A DNA stretch of 64,000 nt, from assembly GCA_024743175.1 (NCBI GenBank), contig JANSXA010000013.1, forward strand, positions 1 to 64,000, in the 5' to 3' direction. The position numbers were made by a program, and so were the translations under genes. How positions within the stretch are numbered: the first letter of the stretch is position 1; every line of letters starts with the position of its first letter. Shown here piece by piece: positions 23,950-33,425 of this stretch. Source of the DNA: Pseudomonadaceae bacterium (lineage in GTDB: Bacteria; Pseudomonadota; Gammaproteobacteria; Pseudomonadales; Azotimanducaceae). The notes under the pieces are model-generated. The model saw only the letters and a list, made by a program, of their open reading frames with translations. It made no database searches and was not told the origin of the DNA.

Positions 23950-25179
23950 TTACATCCGTTCGATAATGATCGCAGGCGCCATGCCGCCGGCGGCGCACAT
24001 GGTTACCAGCGCGGTGTTGTCACCGCGCCGTTCGAGTTCATCCAGGGCTGTACCAATCAGCATGGCACCGGTTGCGCCGATAGGATGGCCCAGGGCAATT
24101 GCGCCACCATTTACATTGAGTTTGTTGTGGTCGACGCCAAGATCGCGCATGAATTTCACCGGCACAACCGCAAACGCCTCGTTGACCTCAAACAGGTCAA
24201 TGTCGTCCAGGGTCATGCCTGCTTTTCCCAGTACCTTCTTTGCAGCATCAACCGGTGCATTCAGAATGTACTCGGGTGAATGCCCCATGTTGGCCATAGC
24301 CTTGATTTTGGCGCGAGGCGTTAAACCGTTTGCCTTTGCATATTCGGGTGAAGCAAGGACAAGGGCACCGGCTCCATCAACTACACCTGATGAACTGCCG
24401 GCATGGTGAACGTGCTGAATATCCAGATCGCTCCACTTTTTAGCCACCATTTCCCGGAAGGTCAGTCCCGAGTCGAAAAAGGGTAAATCCATGAACCGAC
24501 CAAAGACAGGCTCCAGGCCTGCAAGGCTTTCTGCCGTGGTTTGCGGACGGGGGTATTCTTCATTATCCAGGGCCAACGTGCCATCGGGGTGCATCACAGG
24601 GATCAGACTTTTGCTGAACGCGCCGGATTCTAAAGCGGCGCCTGCGCGTCGCTGGCTTTCCGCGGAAAACGCATCAAGCTCCGTGCGGCTGAAACCTTCT
24701 TCGGTGGCAATGATGTCTGCGGCGATACCCACATTGGTTTGCGGATGTGCATTACGTAAATCGATGTTACCTGCGTCCAGAGGCGTAGGAATGCCTTCAG
24801 CGGAAGTGTAAGACATCATTTCAACACCCCCTGCGACAATCAGGTCTTCCATGCCGCTCATAATACTGGCCGCTGCCATGTTTACCGCACTGATGCCGCC
24901 GCCACAGAACCGGTCCAGCGTGACGCCTGAGGCTTTGATGTCATATCCTGCATCCAGCGCGGACATGCGCCCGATACAGGCGCTCTGCTTCTTGATCTGA
25001 CTGCTGCAGCTGATGATGACGTCATCTATTTCAGCGGTGTTGAGGTTGTTGCGTTCAGCTAAAGCTTTAAGCACTGTGGACAGCAGCTTCTGGGGGTGTA
25101 TTTCCCAGAGCGCACCTTTACCTTGTTTGCCAATTCCGCGAGGTGTGCGGGCTGCGTCGATGATCCATGCTTCTGTCAT
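23950..25179 (-). CDS. Thiolase (acetyl-CoA C-acyltransferase family)
   Basis: A 409-residue thiolase. The acyl-carrying cysteine is Cys92 in LDRFCGGGISAVNMAA, the catalytic histidine lies in ALGHPIGATGAM, and the second cysteine lies in MCAAGGMAPA near the C terminus. These are the standard degradative thiolase motifs. VNEAFAVVPVKF supplies the conserved NEAF. It cleaves or forms 3-ketoacyl-CoA in fatty-acid or sterol side-chain metabolism. It lies 85 bases downstream of the SbcC-like gene, on the same strand, but is probably a separate unit. No partner hydratase/dehydrogenase gene is adjacent. Confidence 0.92.
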   Translation of the reverse strand: MTEAWIIDAARTPRGIGKQGKGALWEIHPQKLLSTVLKALAERNNLNTAEIDDVIISCSSQIKKQSACIGRMSALDAGYDIKASGVTLDRFCGGGISAVNMAAASIMSGMEDLIVAGGVEMMSYTSAEGIPTPLDAGNIDLRNAHPQTNVGIAADIIATEEGFSRTELDAFSAESQRRAGAALESGAFSKSLIPVMHPDGTLALDNEEYPRPQTTAESLAGLEPVFGRFMDLPFFDSGLTFREMVAKKWSDLDIQHVHHAGSSSGVVDGAGALVLASPEYAKANGLTPRAKIKAMANMGHSPEYILNAPVDAAKKVLGKAGMTLDDIDLFEVNEAFAVVPVKFMRDLGVDHNKLNVNGGAIALGHPIGATGAMLIGTALDELERRGDNTALVTMCAAGGMAPAIIIERM

Positions 25180-25264
25180 GCTAAATCTTCCTCAATGTTT
25201 GATTGGCCATCATACTGCACTATGACGTGTTGGCGTAGTTCGGATGGAACGCTGTGAGACAGGA

Positions 25265-27898
25265 TTATGGTGTCAGTCTGATCAGATGGGCGTTACCCAC
25301 ATTAGCGTAACGACCGGGAGCGCAGGTCAGGATGATGATCTGACAGGTTCGTCCTGCAGCTGCGATGGCAGCACCCATGGTGTTGAGTTTTTGCGGGTCC
25401 GAAAAACCCAGCGCATCGTCGATGAACAGTGGAACGCCATCCTGTCGGGCGACCAGCTGAGCTGCCGCCAGGCGCATAAGAATAGCCAACTGCTCTTTTG
25501 CACCAATGCTCAAATCGTCAAACGTCAACGTGGTGCCATTCAGCGTGCGATGGGTAATCGACCAATCTTCGGCAATCTCTACCTGAAAAGTTGGCCCAAA
25601 AACCAGTGTACCCAGGGCTTCTATGTGTTGCTTCAGTGGTTGCAGATAGGCCTGTCTGGCCGCATCGCGGTGATGGTTCAGCGTTTCCCACAGCTTCCGG
25701 GCGGCTTCAGCGCGGCGCTGGGTAGCGCTGAGTTCCTGCTGCAGTTGCACTAACTGAGTTTCCGCTTTCACCAGCAATTCGTGCAGACCGTTGGCTCTGG
25801 CAGTCTCCAGACGGTCGTTGAGAATAGCCAGCGCCTGTTCCTGTTGTCGGAGCTCAATGGTCGTGCGGTGGGCGCTGTCCGTCGCGTTGTCCAGCAGCAG
25901 CTTCTGCGCATCAACGTTCTGTTGGGTCAGATCTTCGGCGATCGCGTCTAATTCAACACGCAGGTCTGCAGCTTTCTTCTGCTGTTCTTCTTTGAGATCG
26001 GCCAGTGAGGCATCACTGCGTTTCTGCCGCTGTGATTCAAGGCTTACAGTGAGCGCATCTGTTGCCGCCTTTGCAGCGAGGTTCTGCGCGATTTTGCTCT
26101 CTAACGCCTGTTTCACGCCTGCCGTTGTTGTTTCCTGAGCTTTGTATTCTCCACGTGCGCGATCAATCTGTGTCTGCAGACGGGTCAGTTTTTGTTCTAT
26201 CTGCCGAACATTCTCCGCGGCGATGTGAGTATCAGCCGGTGGTGATGGTGTGTCGACTCGATTGTTCACATACTGTGTGCATGTTTTTGTCAGCCGGTCA
26301 ATCTGCTGTTCAATTTCGCTGGTATGCAGGTCCTGCAGAATCTTCTGCTGTTGAGACTTGAGCTGTTGTACGTCCGCTTCACGGTCTGACCGTTGCCTGG
26401 CCAGGGCGGTGGCACTCTGCAGGTCAGCCACGCCAAGTTCTGCCTGGAGTGCCTGCAGTTGAGTTTTTGCCTGCTGCTGTTGCTGTGCAAGATCAGCGGT
26501 GGACTCAGGGGGCGAAACCTCAATATCGAGCTGGTTCGGTAACTCTATGTGCAGCGCTTTGCTGACTGAAAATTTGTGCGCCTGCCCTTCAGAAATTTCG
26601 ATGGGCTGATCTCCGATGATTAATGGCAGCGCTTTTTTTGCAGTCAATGTAAGCGTTGTGGAAGCCACCTGTGCCTTAGCTTCAGCCACTGCCAAAGTCT
26701 GTTCAAGTTGCACATAGGCAGCCAGCGCCTGGGCGTCGACTGGAATGTTGGAGATGGCGGAAAGGTTTTCGTTGAGCTCGCGATCTATCGATTCAATCTG
26801 GCTCAGGGTCTTTTGATGTTGCGTAAGCTGTGTCTTTTTTTCAAGATGGGTGAGGTCTGCCCGCGCCAGCTTTTCCAGTGAGCGCAGTTCTTTTTCTTCG
26901 TCCTGAAGCTGGGCAAGACCACTGTTCAATGTGTCCAGCGTTTTGCTTTCCTGCAGCAGGTTCTGTTTTAACGATTCAATTTCGTGGTTGAACTGTGCAG
27001 ATGCGTTTTGCTGATCATGAATCTGAGTGACAAGCGCCGTGCGCGACTGGATCGTTTCAAGGGTGCGCGTCAGCTGATTCTCAATCTCGGCGAGAGTCTG
27101 CTTTTTTGATGTCAGCGCGGCGGTCTTTTCCTGCAATTTTTGCCAACGCTGTGTTTCTTTTTGCTCTGCCTCCTGCATTTGCGGTAACGCCATGCGCAGA
27201 CGTTCAACTTCCTGCGCGGTCATTTTCTGCTGGTTCTGGTCCTGTTCCAGCTGTTGCATGGTACCTGTCAGCTCTGCAAGGCGGGTTCTGGTCTGTTCTG
27301 TTGCGTCGATCAGCTCGGTGTATTTGATACGACCCGTTTTCAGCGTGAAATACCGTTCGTATTCCCGCTGCGCGGCACTGATGAGCGTCTCGTCTTCAAG
27401 GCTGGTAGCGTCCGTTGCGCCTGCAACGTTATCCAGGGCCTGGGCCAGACTCACAGAGCTGCTCAGTTTGATCTGACTGATCTGTTCACCCTGATCAACC
27501 AGGAGTGTTTGCCATAGATCCATGTCGACCTGTTCAGACAAAAGCTTCGCCACCCATTCATGCGCGCTTCGGCCGGTTTCCTGAAGATTTTTTGTGCCGC
27601 TGATGTGAACTGTTGTGCTGCGATTTTTGTTGTAGGTCTTAGCGTAGGTGATGCGATAGCCTGCGACACTGAATTCAACGCTGACCTCGCTGCCTAAATC
27701 CTGACCGGCGGGCTGGACAGATTTGACCTGCTTTTTATTAGATGAATCAAGTTCAGAAAAAAGCAGCTGAATGGCCTCGATGATAGATGACTTGCCAATT
27801 TCGTTAGGACCTTCGAGCAGCGTAACGCCGTCGTCAAATTCAATGTCCCGGTGTTGTATGCCGCGCCAGTTGCGAAGGCTGAGTTTGTGCAGTCTCAT
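25265..27898 (-). CDS. SbcC/Rad50-like coiled-coil ATPase without a zinc hook
   Basis: An 877-residue SMC-like protein. Walker A is EGPNEIGKSS near residue 30. The Q-loop region LLVDQGEQISQ follows. The C-terminal lobe has the signature LSIGAKEQLAILMRL and Walker B VPLFIDDALGF. Between the lobes run long heptad-rich coiled coils. Rad50/SbcC proteins usually have a CPxC zinc hook in the middle; only an isolated cysteine (KTCTQY) is seen, so dimer tethering must differ. It is encoded nine bases after the SbcD-like nuclease and should act with it on DNA ends. It is also similar to the YhaN group. Confidence 0.88.
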   Translation of the reverse strand: MRLHKLSLRNWRGIQHRDIEFDDGVTLLEGPNEIGKSSIIEAIQLLFSELDSSNKKQVKSVQPAGQDLGSEVSVEFSVAGYRITYAKTYNKNRSTTVHISGTKNLQETGRSAHEWVAKLLSEQVDMDLWQTLLVDQGEQISQIKLSSSVSLAQALDNVAGATDATSLEDETLISAAQREYERYFTLKTGRIKYTELIDATEQTRTRLAELTGTMQQLEQDQNQQKMTAQEVERLRMALPQMQEAEQKETQRWQKLQEKTAALTSKKQTLAEIENQLTRTLETIQSRTALVTQIHDQQNASAQFNHEIESLKQNLLQESKTLDTLNSGLAQLQDEEKELRSLEKLARADLTHLEKKTQLTQHQKTLSQIESIDRELNENLSAISNIPVDAQALAAYVQLEQTLAVAEAKAQVASTTLTLTAKKALPLIIGDQPIEISEGQAHKFSVSKALHIELPNQLDIEVSPPESTADLAQQQQQAKTQLQALQAELGVADLQSATALARQRSDREADVQQLKSQQQKILQDLHTSEIEQQIDRLTKTCTQYVNNRVDTPSPPADTHIAAENVRQIEQKLTRLQTQIDRARGEYKAQETTTAGVKQALESKIAQNLAAKAATDALTVSLESQRQKRSDASLADLKEEQQKKAADLRVELDAIAEDLTQQNVDAQKLLLDNATDSAHRTTIELRQQEQALAILNDRLETARANGLHELLVKAETQLVQLQQELSATQRRAEAARKLWETLNHHRDAARQAYLQPLKQHIEALGTLVFGPTFQVEIAEDWSITHRTLNGTTLTFDDLSIGAKEQLAILMRLAAAQLVARQDGVPLFIDDALGFSDPQKLNTMGAAIAAAGRTCQIIILTCAPGRYANVGNAHLIRLTP

Positions 27899-27907
27899 TC
27901 TGCTGGC

Positions 27908-29074
27908 TCAGGACGGGCTGCTGTGATTCAGTCGAAACAGCAGGCGCAGCGCGTCTTCTGCCACAGGGTCGCCATTTTGTGCAGCCTCCTGCAGCTCAAG
28001 CCAGGCTGATCTGGCGTAACCGGATAAGGCCACATCATCTTCGTCGGTACTGGATGGTGTAACCTGCAGATCAGTCAGCCGCTCCCGGGTTTTCAGACTG
28101 GCAAACAGAAGTTGTGCGTCTTCCATTATTTTATCCAGCGCTGCGGCAGTGGCGAGATCAACACTGCCTTCAAAACTGATTTTGATGGCCGTGCGTTGTT
28201 TGTTGGGTATCTGATCCAACCATGCAGAGAGCTGGCGAAGATCTTCTGCGCCGTTTATATGCTGATGCCTGGCTATAAACGTCCATTGACTCACGTTCAG
28301 CGGTTCAACCTCGCAGACTGTGTCTGCATCCAGAGATACGAGCAGTACCTGGTTGGGTGCCACTTCGTCGAAATCTGTGCTGACGGGTGCACCGCTGTAC
28401 CAGATCCGTTTGCTGTCGCCGATAGGTGTAGTTGAATGTCTGTCTCCCAGCGCCAGGAAGTGGAGCTTACTCTGCTGCAGGGCTTTTTCGACGCTGGCAA
28501 GATGGATAATTTCTGGTCTTGCTTTATCTGGCGACAATTCATCCACCTGGCCGTGCGCGACCACAATTCTTGTTTTCTCAGTGCTTTCCAGGGTGTCAAT
28601 TAACTGGCGGCAAAGATCCCGGCTGGGGTGTTTGGTTTGCCAGGGAACCCCGATGATCTCCAGGTCTGGACACTGCGGGATTCTGTGGGGTCGAGTATCA
28701 GCAAGAACGTGGATATTTGCCGCTGCGTGTTGAAATTCTTCGGTAAGGAAAATGGAGCTGTTGTCCAACGGGTCGTGGTTACCTGGTAAAAGAAACACTG
28801 GGACAGGTACGGTTCGCAATGCATCCAGCGTGCGTGTGACCGTCTGGCGACTCAGCTGATTGGATTCAAAGACATCGCCAGCAACCACAATGAACTCAGC
28901 CTCATGTGCCTTTGCCAGTGCGCCGATGGTTTGAATGGCTTCGATGCGATCCTGGCTGAATCGAACACCGGCTTCTTCGCTTAAGAAAGCTCGGGTCATG
29001 CCCAGCTGCCAGTCTGATGTGTGGATGAATCGAATGATGGTGTTGTACTTCAACGGTGCGGTTTGCAATAGCAC
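27908..29074 (-). CDS. SbcD/Mre11-like DNA repair exonuclease
   Basis: A 388-residue calcineurin-fold nuclease. Metal-binding motifs are in order: HTSDWQLG, VAGDVFESN, PGNHDPLDN, VVAHGQVDE and LALGDRH. In SbcD/Mre11 the last motif is normally GHxH, so LGDRH is a variant. The start is uncertain. A GTG at 29074 has a weak GAAG upstream, while a TTG at 29053 begins closer to the usual family start (MRFIHTSD). It forms an operon with the hook-less SbcC-like ATPase downstream. It probably processes hairpins or blocked DNA ends. Confidence 0.86.
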   Translation of the reverse strand: MLLQTAPLKYNTIIRFIHTSDWQLGMTRAFLSEEAGVRFSQDRIEAIQTIGALAKAHEAEFIVVAGDVFESNQLSRQTVTRTLDALRTVPVPVFLLPGNHDPLDNSSIFLTEEFQHAAANIHVLADTRPHRIPQCPDLEIIGVPWQTKHPSRDLCRQLIDTLESTEKTRIVVAHGQVDELSPDKARPEIIHLASVEKALQQSKLHFLALGDRHSTTPIGDSKRIWYSGAPVSTDFDEVAPNQVLLVSLDADTVCEVEPLNVSQWTFIARHQHINGAEDLRQLSAWLDQIPNKQRTAIKISFEGSVDLATAAALDKIMEDAQLLFASLKTRERLTDLQVTPSSTDEDDVALSGYARSAWLELQEAAQNGDPVAEDALRLLFRLNHSSPS

Positions 29075-29196
29075 TGTATCTTCACATTTTTGGCTGTCAA
29101 TGGCGTGGTTTTTACGGCCTGGTTCACAGCACTGCCTTTCCTCACCACCGGGATGATATTACGGACTATGCTGTAAATATTAACCTGGTCGATGTC

Positions 29197-30408
29197 ATGG
29201 CTTTAAATCAACCGCTGTTTGCCCGGCAACCTATTTTTGACGCACAGCTCAATGTGGTAGCTCACGAGTTACTGTTTCGGGGCATAGCCACAACGGGAGA
29301 ATCCGCCACTGCGGAGGTGCTTCTGTCAGCTCTGGATCAATCTGTTTTTGACGTGCACGGCGACGGATTGCCGGTATTTGTCAATTTCCCGGCACAGATA
29401 CTCCTGCATATGCCGCTGCTGGATAAATCGAAGCTGGTGGTGGAGATTCTTGAAGATGTTGAAGTTACCGCGGACCTGGTTGAGGCCGTGCGTGCGCTGC
29501 ATGATGAAGGCTATCGTATCGCCCTGGACGACTACATCCATACGCCAGAGTTCGCACCGCTGTTGGACGTTGCGGATATCATCAAATTAGATGTGCTAGC
29601 CGTGTGTGGTGATGAGTTAGACGACTTGGCCCTGAAGTTACGTAAACCCGGTCGGGCACTGCTGGCTGAAAAAGTAGAAACCCATGCGGTGTACGAGCAG
29701 TGCCAACTGCTGGGCATGGATCTTTATCAGGGCTTTTTCTTTGCGAAACCGAAGCTGGTACACGGGGCGGTTGTGAGTGCGGATCAGAGTGCCGTTCTGA
29801 ATCTGCTGGTAGCGCTGCAGGATCCTGCCATTACGCCAGACCAACTTGAAGTTATTGTGCTCAGTGATGCTGTGTTGACCTATCGAATAATCAAACTGGT
29901 GAACAGTGCTCACTACCGACGGGCAAACGAAATCACGAGTGTTGCTGCTGCCATAACCATGCTGGGTCTGCGCCAGGTTTCAGCTTTTGCCAGTTTGTTC
30001 AGCCTTTCGACATTAGATGAAAAACCAACGGAGTTGAGTTTGTATACGGCTATGCGTGCAGATCTTTGTCAGCGCATTGGAGCCGCGCACAAGCTACCTT
30101 ATGCGACTGAAAATCTCTTTGTCCTGGGGGTACTGTCCTGTACCGAGGCCTATTTTGATCAGTCGATGCAGGCCCTGACCGCAACGCTGCCCATCAGTGA
30201 TGAACTGAAAGGCGCATTGTGCGAGCGGCAAGGGTGTCTGGGTGCGCTGCTTGATATAGCGCAGAGTTACCAGGAAGGCACCTGGTCAGATATTAACTGG
30301 GCACAAGTTGTCCAGTATGGCTTTGATACAGAAACTGCGGACGCTGCCTATCAGGAAAGCCTGGTCTGGCTTGCCGAACATCGTCAGCAGATCCTGTCCG
30401 CCCGCTAG
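29197..30408 (+). CDS. EAL-like plus HDOD domain signalling protein (YuxH/CdgJ type), EAL site degenerate
   Basis: A 403-residue two-domain protein starting at MALNQPLFARQPIF. The N-terminal half has the EAL fold, but the catalytic EALLR is AHELLFRG and DDFG is LDDY, so cyclic-di-GMP hydrolysis is unlikely. GFFFAKPKLV closes the domain. The C-terminal half is an HDOD domain (LVNSAHYRR, VAAAITMLGLRQVSAFASLF). Relatives regulate motility or biofilm through protein contacts. The start is 122 bases from the divergent sbcD start. A reading from 29056 would overlap that gene and is rejected. Confidence 0.88.
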   Translation: MALNQPLFARQPIFDAQLNVVAHELLFRGIATTGESATAEVLLSALDQSVFDVHGDGLPVFVNFPAQILLHMPLLDKSKLVVEILEDVEVTADLVEAVRALHDEGYRIALDDYIHTPEFAPLLDVADIIKLDVLAVCGDELDDLALKLRKPGRALLAEKVETHAVYEQCQLLGMDLYQGFFFAKPKLVHGAVVSADQSAVLNLLVALQDPAITPDQLEVIVLSDAVLTYRIIKLVNSAHYRRANEITSVAAAITMLGLRQVSAFASLFSLSTLDEKPTELSLYTAMRADLCQRIGAAHKLPYATENLFVLGVLSCTEAYFDQSMQALTATLPISDELKGALCERQGCLGALLDIAQSYQEGTWSDINWAQVVQYGFDTETADAAYQESLVWLAEHRQQILSAR

Positions 30409-30415
30409 CGCACGC

Positions 30416-31177
30416 TCAAGTGGAGCGTTTGCGTAATCTTCGCATGCCGTTAAGCCACCGATCGATGTTGTCACCTTTGCGTCGTACGTAGTCTTCAACC
30501 TCGGGATGAGGCAGTACGTAAAAACGCTCTTCAGCAATCGCTTCAATCACGGTCTGTGCCAACTGCTCGGGTTCGATTATGCCGTCTGTCTGGCCGTCGC
30601 CAAGGCTTCTTGGCGCCATGGCTGTATTGACACCCTGGGGGCACAGAACAGACACGCGAATCCCCTCGTCGCCGTGCGTGATAGACAGGAACTCAGCCAG
30701 CTTAACAGCCGCTGCTTTGCTTACTGTGTACGGGCCTGAACCAATTGCCGCCAGTAGACCGGCGGCGGACGCGGTATTCAGCAGATACCCCTCACCGCGC
30801 TCCAGCATGCCGGGTAACACAGCTCGTGCTGCGTATAGATGTGCCATGACATGCAGTTCCCATTGCTGCTGCCAGATTTCATTGGCTGCATCAGTCAGCA
30901 GACCCTGGCCGCCAGCGCCAGCGTTGGAACAGAACAGGTCTATCCGACCGTGTTTCTGCAGAACACGCTCGACCAGGGCCTGCACATCACTCTCCTGAGT
31001 GACATCGCAGGCATATCCCTCACAGCCGATATCGGCCGCAGCGGCTGTGACCGCCTGTTCGTCCAGATCAGCCAGCACCACAGCTTTGGCACCCTGGTGC
31101 AAGAATGCTGTTGCCATCGCCCGTCCGATACCACCGCTGCCGCCGGTAATGACGGCCACTCTATTGCTTAAGTCCAT
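30416..31177 (-). CDS. Short-chain dehydrogenase/reductase
   Basis: A 253-residue classical SDR. TGGSGGIGRAMA binds the cofactor, CSNAGAG follows strand four, and the catalytic residues are Ser in NTASAAG and Tyr/Lys in GPYTVSK. DLDE after the second strand favours NAD(H). The start at 31177 has GGAGGG nine bases upstream. The C-terminal basic tail (RWLNGMRRLRKRST) is unusual in charge. It stands alone, convergent with the EAL-HDOD gene eight bases away. Substrate unknown. Confidence 0.87.
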   Translation of the reverse strand: MDLSNRVAVITGGSGGIGRAMATAFLHQGAKAVVLADLDEQAVTAAAADIGCEGYACDVTQESDVQALVERVLQKHGRIDLFCSNAGAGGQGLLTDAANEIWQQQWELHVMAHLYAARAVLPGMLERGEGYLLNTASAAGLLAAIGSGPYTVSKAAAVKLAEFLSITHGDEGIRVSVLCPQGVNTAMAPRSLGDGQTDGIIEPEQLAQTVIEAIAEERFYVLPHPEVEDYVRRKGDNIDRWLNGMRRLRKRST

Positions 31178-31334
31178 TTGTTCCCTCCAGTTAATCACCT
31201 GAATTCTGCGCAGCGTCGGTAGGGTAAGCAAGGCAAACTTCAGGGGCAGTGTCAGGTCTGGGGATTTAAAGCTGTTTTGCGAGGCGCAATGTGTGCTAAT
31301 ACTATTGTTCTGATCACTGGGAAGGGGACCCGTT

Positions 31335-32786
31335 GTGGCTGACGAGCTGAAAAACAGAACTGTTTTTGCGCATGGTGCTGTGGGATTGCCGCTTGCGGTT
31401 ATCGGCTACCCGCTGTCGATCTGGATACCGGCGCACTACTCCGGCGGACTGGGTATCAGCCTCGCCGCGGTAGGCACAATACTCATGCTCGCGCGTCTCA
31501 CGGATGTGGTTACAGACCCTCTGGTAGGTGAGCTGACGGATCGTTGGCGGACCCGATTCGGGCGTCGCAAACCCTGGCTGCTGATCGGTACACCGATCAT
31601 GATGCTTGGCGTTTACAAATTGTTCATTCCGGTCGGCGAGGTTGGGCTCCTTTATTTCCTGTTCTGGCTCACGGTGTTCTTCCTTGGTAGCACGTTGATT
31701 GCTCTGCCTCATCGGGCCTGGGGTGCTGAGCTTTCTCTGGACTATCACCAGCGCAGCCGGGTCACTGCTGCCCGTGAGATTTATGTCCTGGTAGGCCTGA
31801 TGGTGGCTGCAGCTGTACCGATGATTATTGAAATCCGCGCGGATGGCGGCAGCGGTGTGGGTCAGGTATTTGCCACGCTCTGGCGAGATGCCATAGGGGC
31901 GTTTTCGGGAGACTTTGGTGACAAACAGGCCGTCGATCGAGCGACGTTAACCGGTCCGGTACTGGTGGGTCTGGCCTGGACCATCATCCTGGTGTTGCCC
32001 ATCTGTGTGGGCATCGCTCTGACCCTGGTTAAAGAACCTGCGCGGGTCATCGCGGAAAAACGCCCCAGTATCAAAGAAGGTTTGCGTCTGGTACTGAAAA
32101 ATGGCCCGATGCGACGGGTGTTGATCATTGCCCTGGCGGTGATGTTCGGCGAAGCGTTCCGCAATGCGGTGAGCCTGTTTTTTATCCGCGACATTGTCGG
32201 TGTACCCACCATTGGCGCAGCCTATTTCTTTTACTTCATTGCCGGTCTGGCGGCTATTCCGTTCTGGTTGTGGCTGGGGCGGACGATTGGCAAACATCGA
32301 GCATTCATGTGTACGTTGATTACTGTAGCGTCTGTCAGTGCTGCAAACCTGTTTCTGGGGTACGGCGACTATCTGGCGTTTTTCCTGCTCTTTGTGGTTA
32401 AGGGATTCTGCTTTGGCGGGCTGCAGTTTCTGCCGATAGCCATGCTGGCGGATGTTGTCGACGTGGACACAGCAAGATCTGGTGGGCAACGTGCGGGGAC
32501 CTATTTTGCCTTTCTCGGGTTTACAGAAAAAATAGCCATTGCACTCGGTACCGGTGTCTCGCTGAACGTTGTGGGCCTGCTTGGGTTCGACCCGGCAGGT
32601 GGTGTCGCTGGTAGTACGGAAGTCGGCGTCTGGTCTTTACGTCTGGTTTACTGCCTGGGACCAATTGTCTTCTACGGCCTGGCTCTGAAACTGATCTGGT
32701 CGTATCCGTTGACGCCGGTCAGACACGCGCGCCTGCAGGCGCGTATCAGTCGCCGTAATGCACGCCTGGCTGGAAAAGTTTCCTGA
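31335..32786 (+). CDS. GPH-family (MelB-like) MFS transporter
   Basis: A 483-residue cation-coupled sugar-type carrier with 12 predicted membrane helices. The family motif appears as DVVTDPLVGELTDRWRTRFGRRKPW after helix 2 (key residues DxxxDP and RRKPW), and HRAWGAELS matches the helix 4-5 loop. It starts with GTG at 31335 with AAGGGG seven bases upstream. A second GPH carrier lies at 42126-43631. The two share the RRKP loop but little else at a glance. Marine relatives often sit by catabolic genes, yet none here points to a substrate. Confidence 0.87.
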   Translation: MADELKNRTVFAHGAVGLPLAVIGYPLSIWIPAHYSGGLGISLAAVGTILMLARLTDVVTDPLVGELTDRWRTRFGRRKPWLLIGTPIMMLGVYKLFIPVGEVGLLYFLFWLTVFFLGSTLIALPHRAWGAELSLDYHQRSRVTAAREIYVLVGLMVAAAVPMIIEIRADGGSGVGQVFATLWRDAIGAFSGDFGDKQAVDRATLTGPVLVGLAWTIILVLPICVGIALTLVKEPARVIAEKRPSIKEGLRLVLKNGPMRRVLIIALAVMFGEAFRNAVSLFFIRDIVGVPTIGAAYFFYFIAGLAAIPFWLWLGRTIGKHRAFMCTLITVASVSAANLFLGYGDYLAFFLLFVVKGFCFGGLQFLPIAMLADVVDVDTARSGGQRAGTYFAFLGFTEKIAIALGTGVSLNVVGLLGFDPAGGVAGSTEVGVWSLRLVYCLGPIVFYGLALKLIWSYPLTPVRHARLQARISRRNARLAGKVS

Positions 32787-32897
32787 ACTCGCTGGACTGT
32801 CAGTCAGGTAATGCCGAACGATCGCTCAACAACAATCGATTAGCCGGTCGCTGATGGATTCTTCATAGTAAGACGCTCAGTTATCTAAGGCAGAGTA

Positions 32898-33242
32898 ATG
32901 ATGCAGAATGTGCAGGAGCAGAATGAGGTTGTTGCCGCGCTTGTCAAAGGCAGTATCGCTGAGCTGGCCCATCGAGGTTTCGACGTCAGTCGTATAGGTT
33001 GTTCACGTGCCCTGGTCAGTGACGAGCCCAGGGGTAGCTGGCGACGCGTCGCACAATCAATCAGCGATCCGCAAACAGCAGAACAGGCTTATTTTGTTCT
33101 GTGTCATCTCGTTAATGTTGATCACGCCGTCTGTCGGGTGTTGCTGGATGATGTTGCGGAATGGTTGGCGCTCTCGCCAATGGATTATCGGAGAATACGC
33201 AAAGCAGCCCAGTTTGAAGATAAGCGTCGATTCGCAGCCTGA
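32898..33242 (+). CDS. Small protein of unknown function
   Basis: A 114-residue, probably helical and cytoplasmic protein that I do not recognise. It has no signal peptide or membrane segment. Features are an N-terminal helix (EVVAALVKGSIAELAHRGFD), a SWRRVAQSISD segment, two cysteines (CHLVNVDHAVCRVLL), and a basic tail (YRRIRKAAQFEDKRRFAA). Coding status is supported by an in-frame double ATG and by a good intrinsic terminator 45 bases after the stop. It stands as a single-gene unit. Confidence 0.65.
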   Translation: MMQNVQEQNEVVAALVKGSIAELAHRGFDVSRIGCSRALVSDEPRGSWRRVAQSISDPQTAEQAYFVLCHLVNVDHAVCRVLLDDVAEWLALSPMDYRRIRKAAQFEDKRRFAA

Positions 33243-33254
33243 AAAAGCGCCATG

Positions 33255-33290
33255 CTGATTGAAAAGTTGATTGAAAAGCTGATTGAAAAA
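33255..33290 (+). repeat. Three tandem 12-base repeats before a terminator
   Basis: The unit CTGATTGAAAAG occurs three times without gaps (33255, 33267, 33279) with one base change in copy two and one at the end of copy three. The array runs straight into the A-rich left arm of the terminator. A 12-base period preserves frame and reads LIEK repeats, but I regard that as incidental. Confidence 0.8.
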
Positions 33291-33314
33291 ACGCCCGCAA
33301 AGGGCGTTTTTTTT
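33286..33314 (+). terminator. Intrinsic terminator after the 114-residue gene
   Basis: ACGCCC (33291-33296) and GGGCGT (33302-33307) form the stem core around GCAAA, with an A-run on the left and a seven-T run on the right. This is a classical Rho-independent terminator for plus-strand transcription. The A-run also lets it work on the minus strand for the convergent DUF533 gene. Confidence 0.88.
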
Positions 33315-33315
33315 G

Positions 33316-33415
33316 CCTGTCTGTTAGACAGGTGGAGGGTGGCAGTAGTGACAGAAAGGGAAGGGCCCGTACCGGGACTGAAGCACTCAATGGGAGGCGT
33401 GCTGCCGGTACGGGC
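33316..33415. other. Highly structured non-coding stretch with two inverted repeats
   Basis: CCTGTCT/AGACAGG (33316-33332) form a 7-bp hairpin with a 3-base loop. Downstream, GCCCGTACCGG (33365-33375) pairs perfectly with CCGGTACGGGC (33405-33415), and inside that AGCAC (33382-33386) pairs with GTGCT (33399-33403). It lies between a terminator and the convergent DUF533 stop. It could be the minus-strand terminator region, a palindromic repeat element, or a small RNA. Confidence 0.55.
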
Positions 33416-33425
33416 TGTTGCGGAA

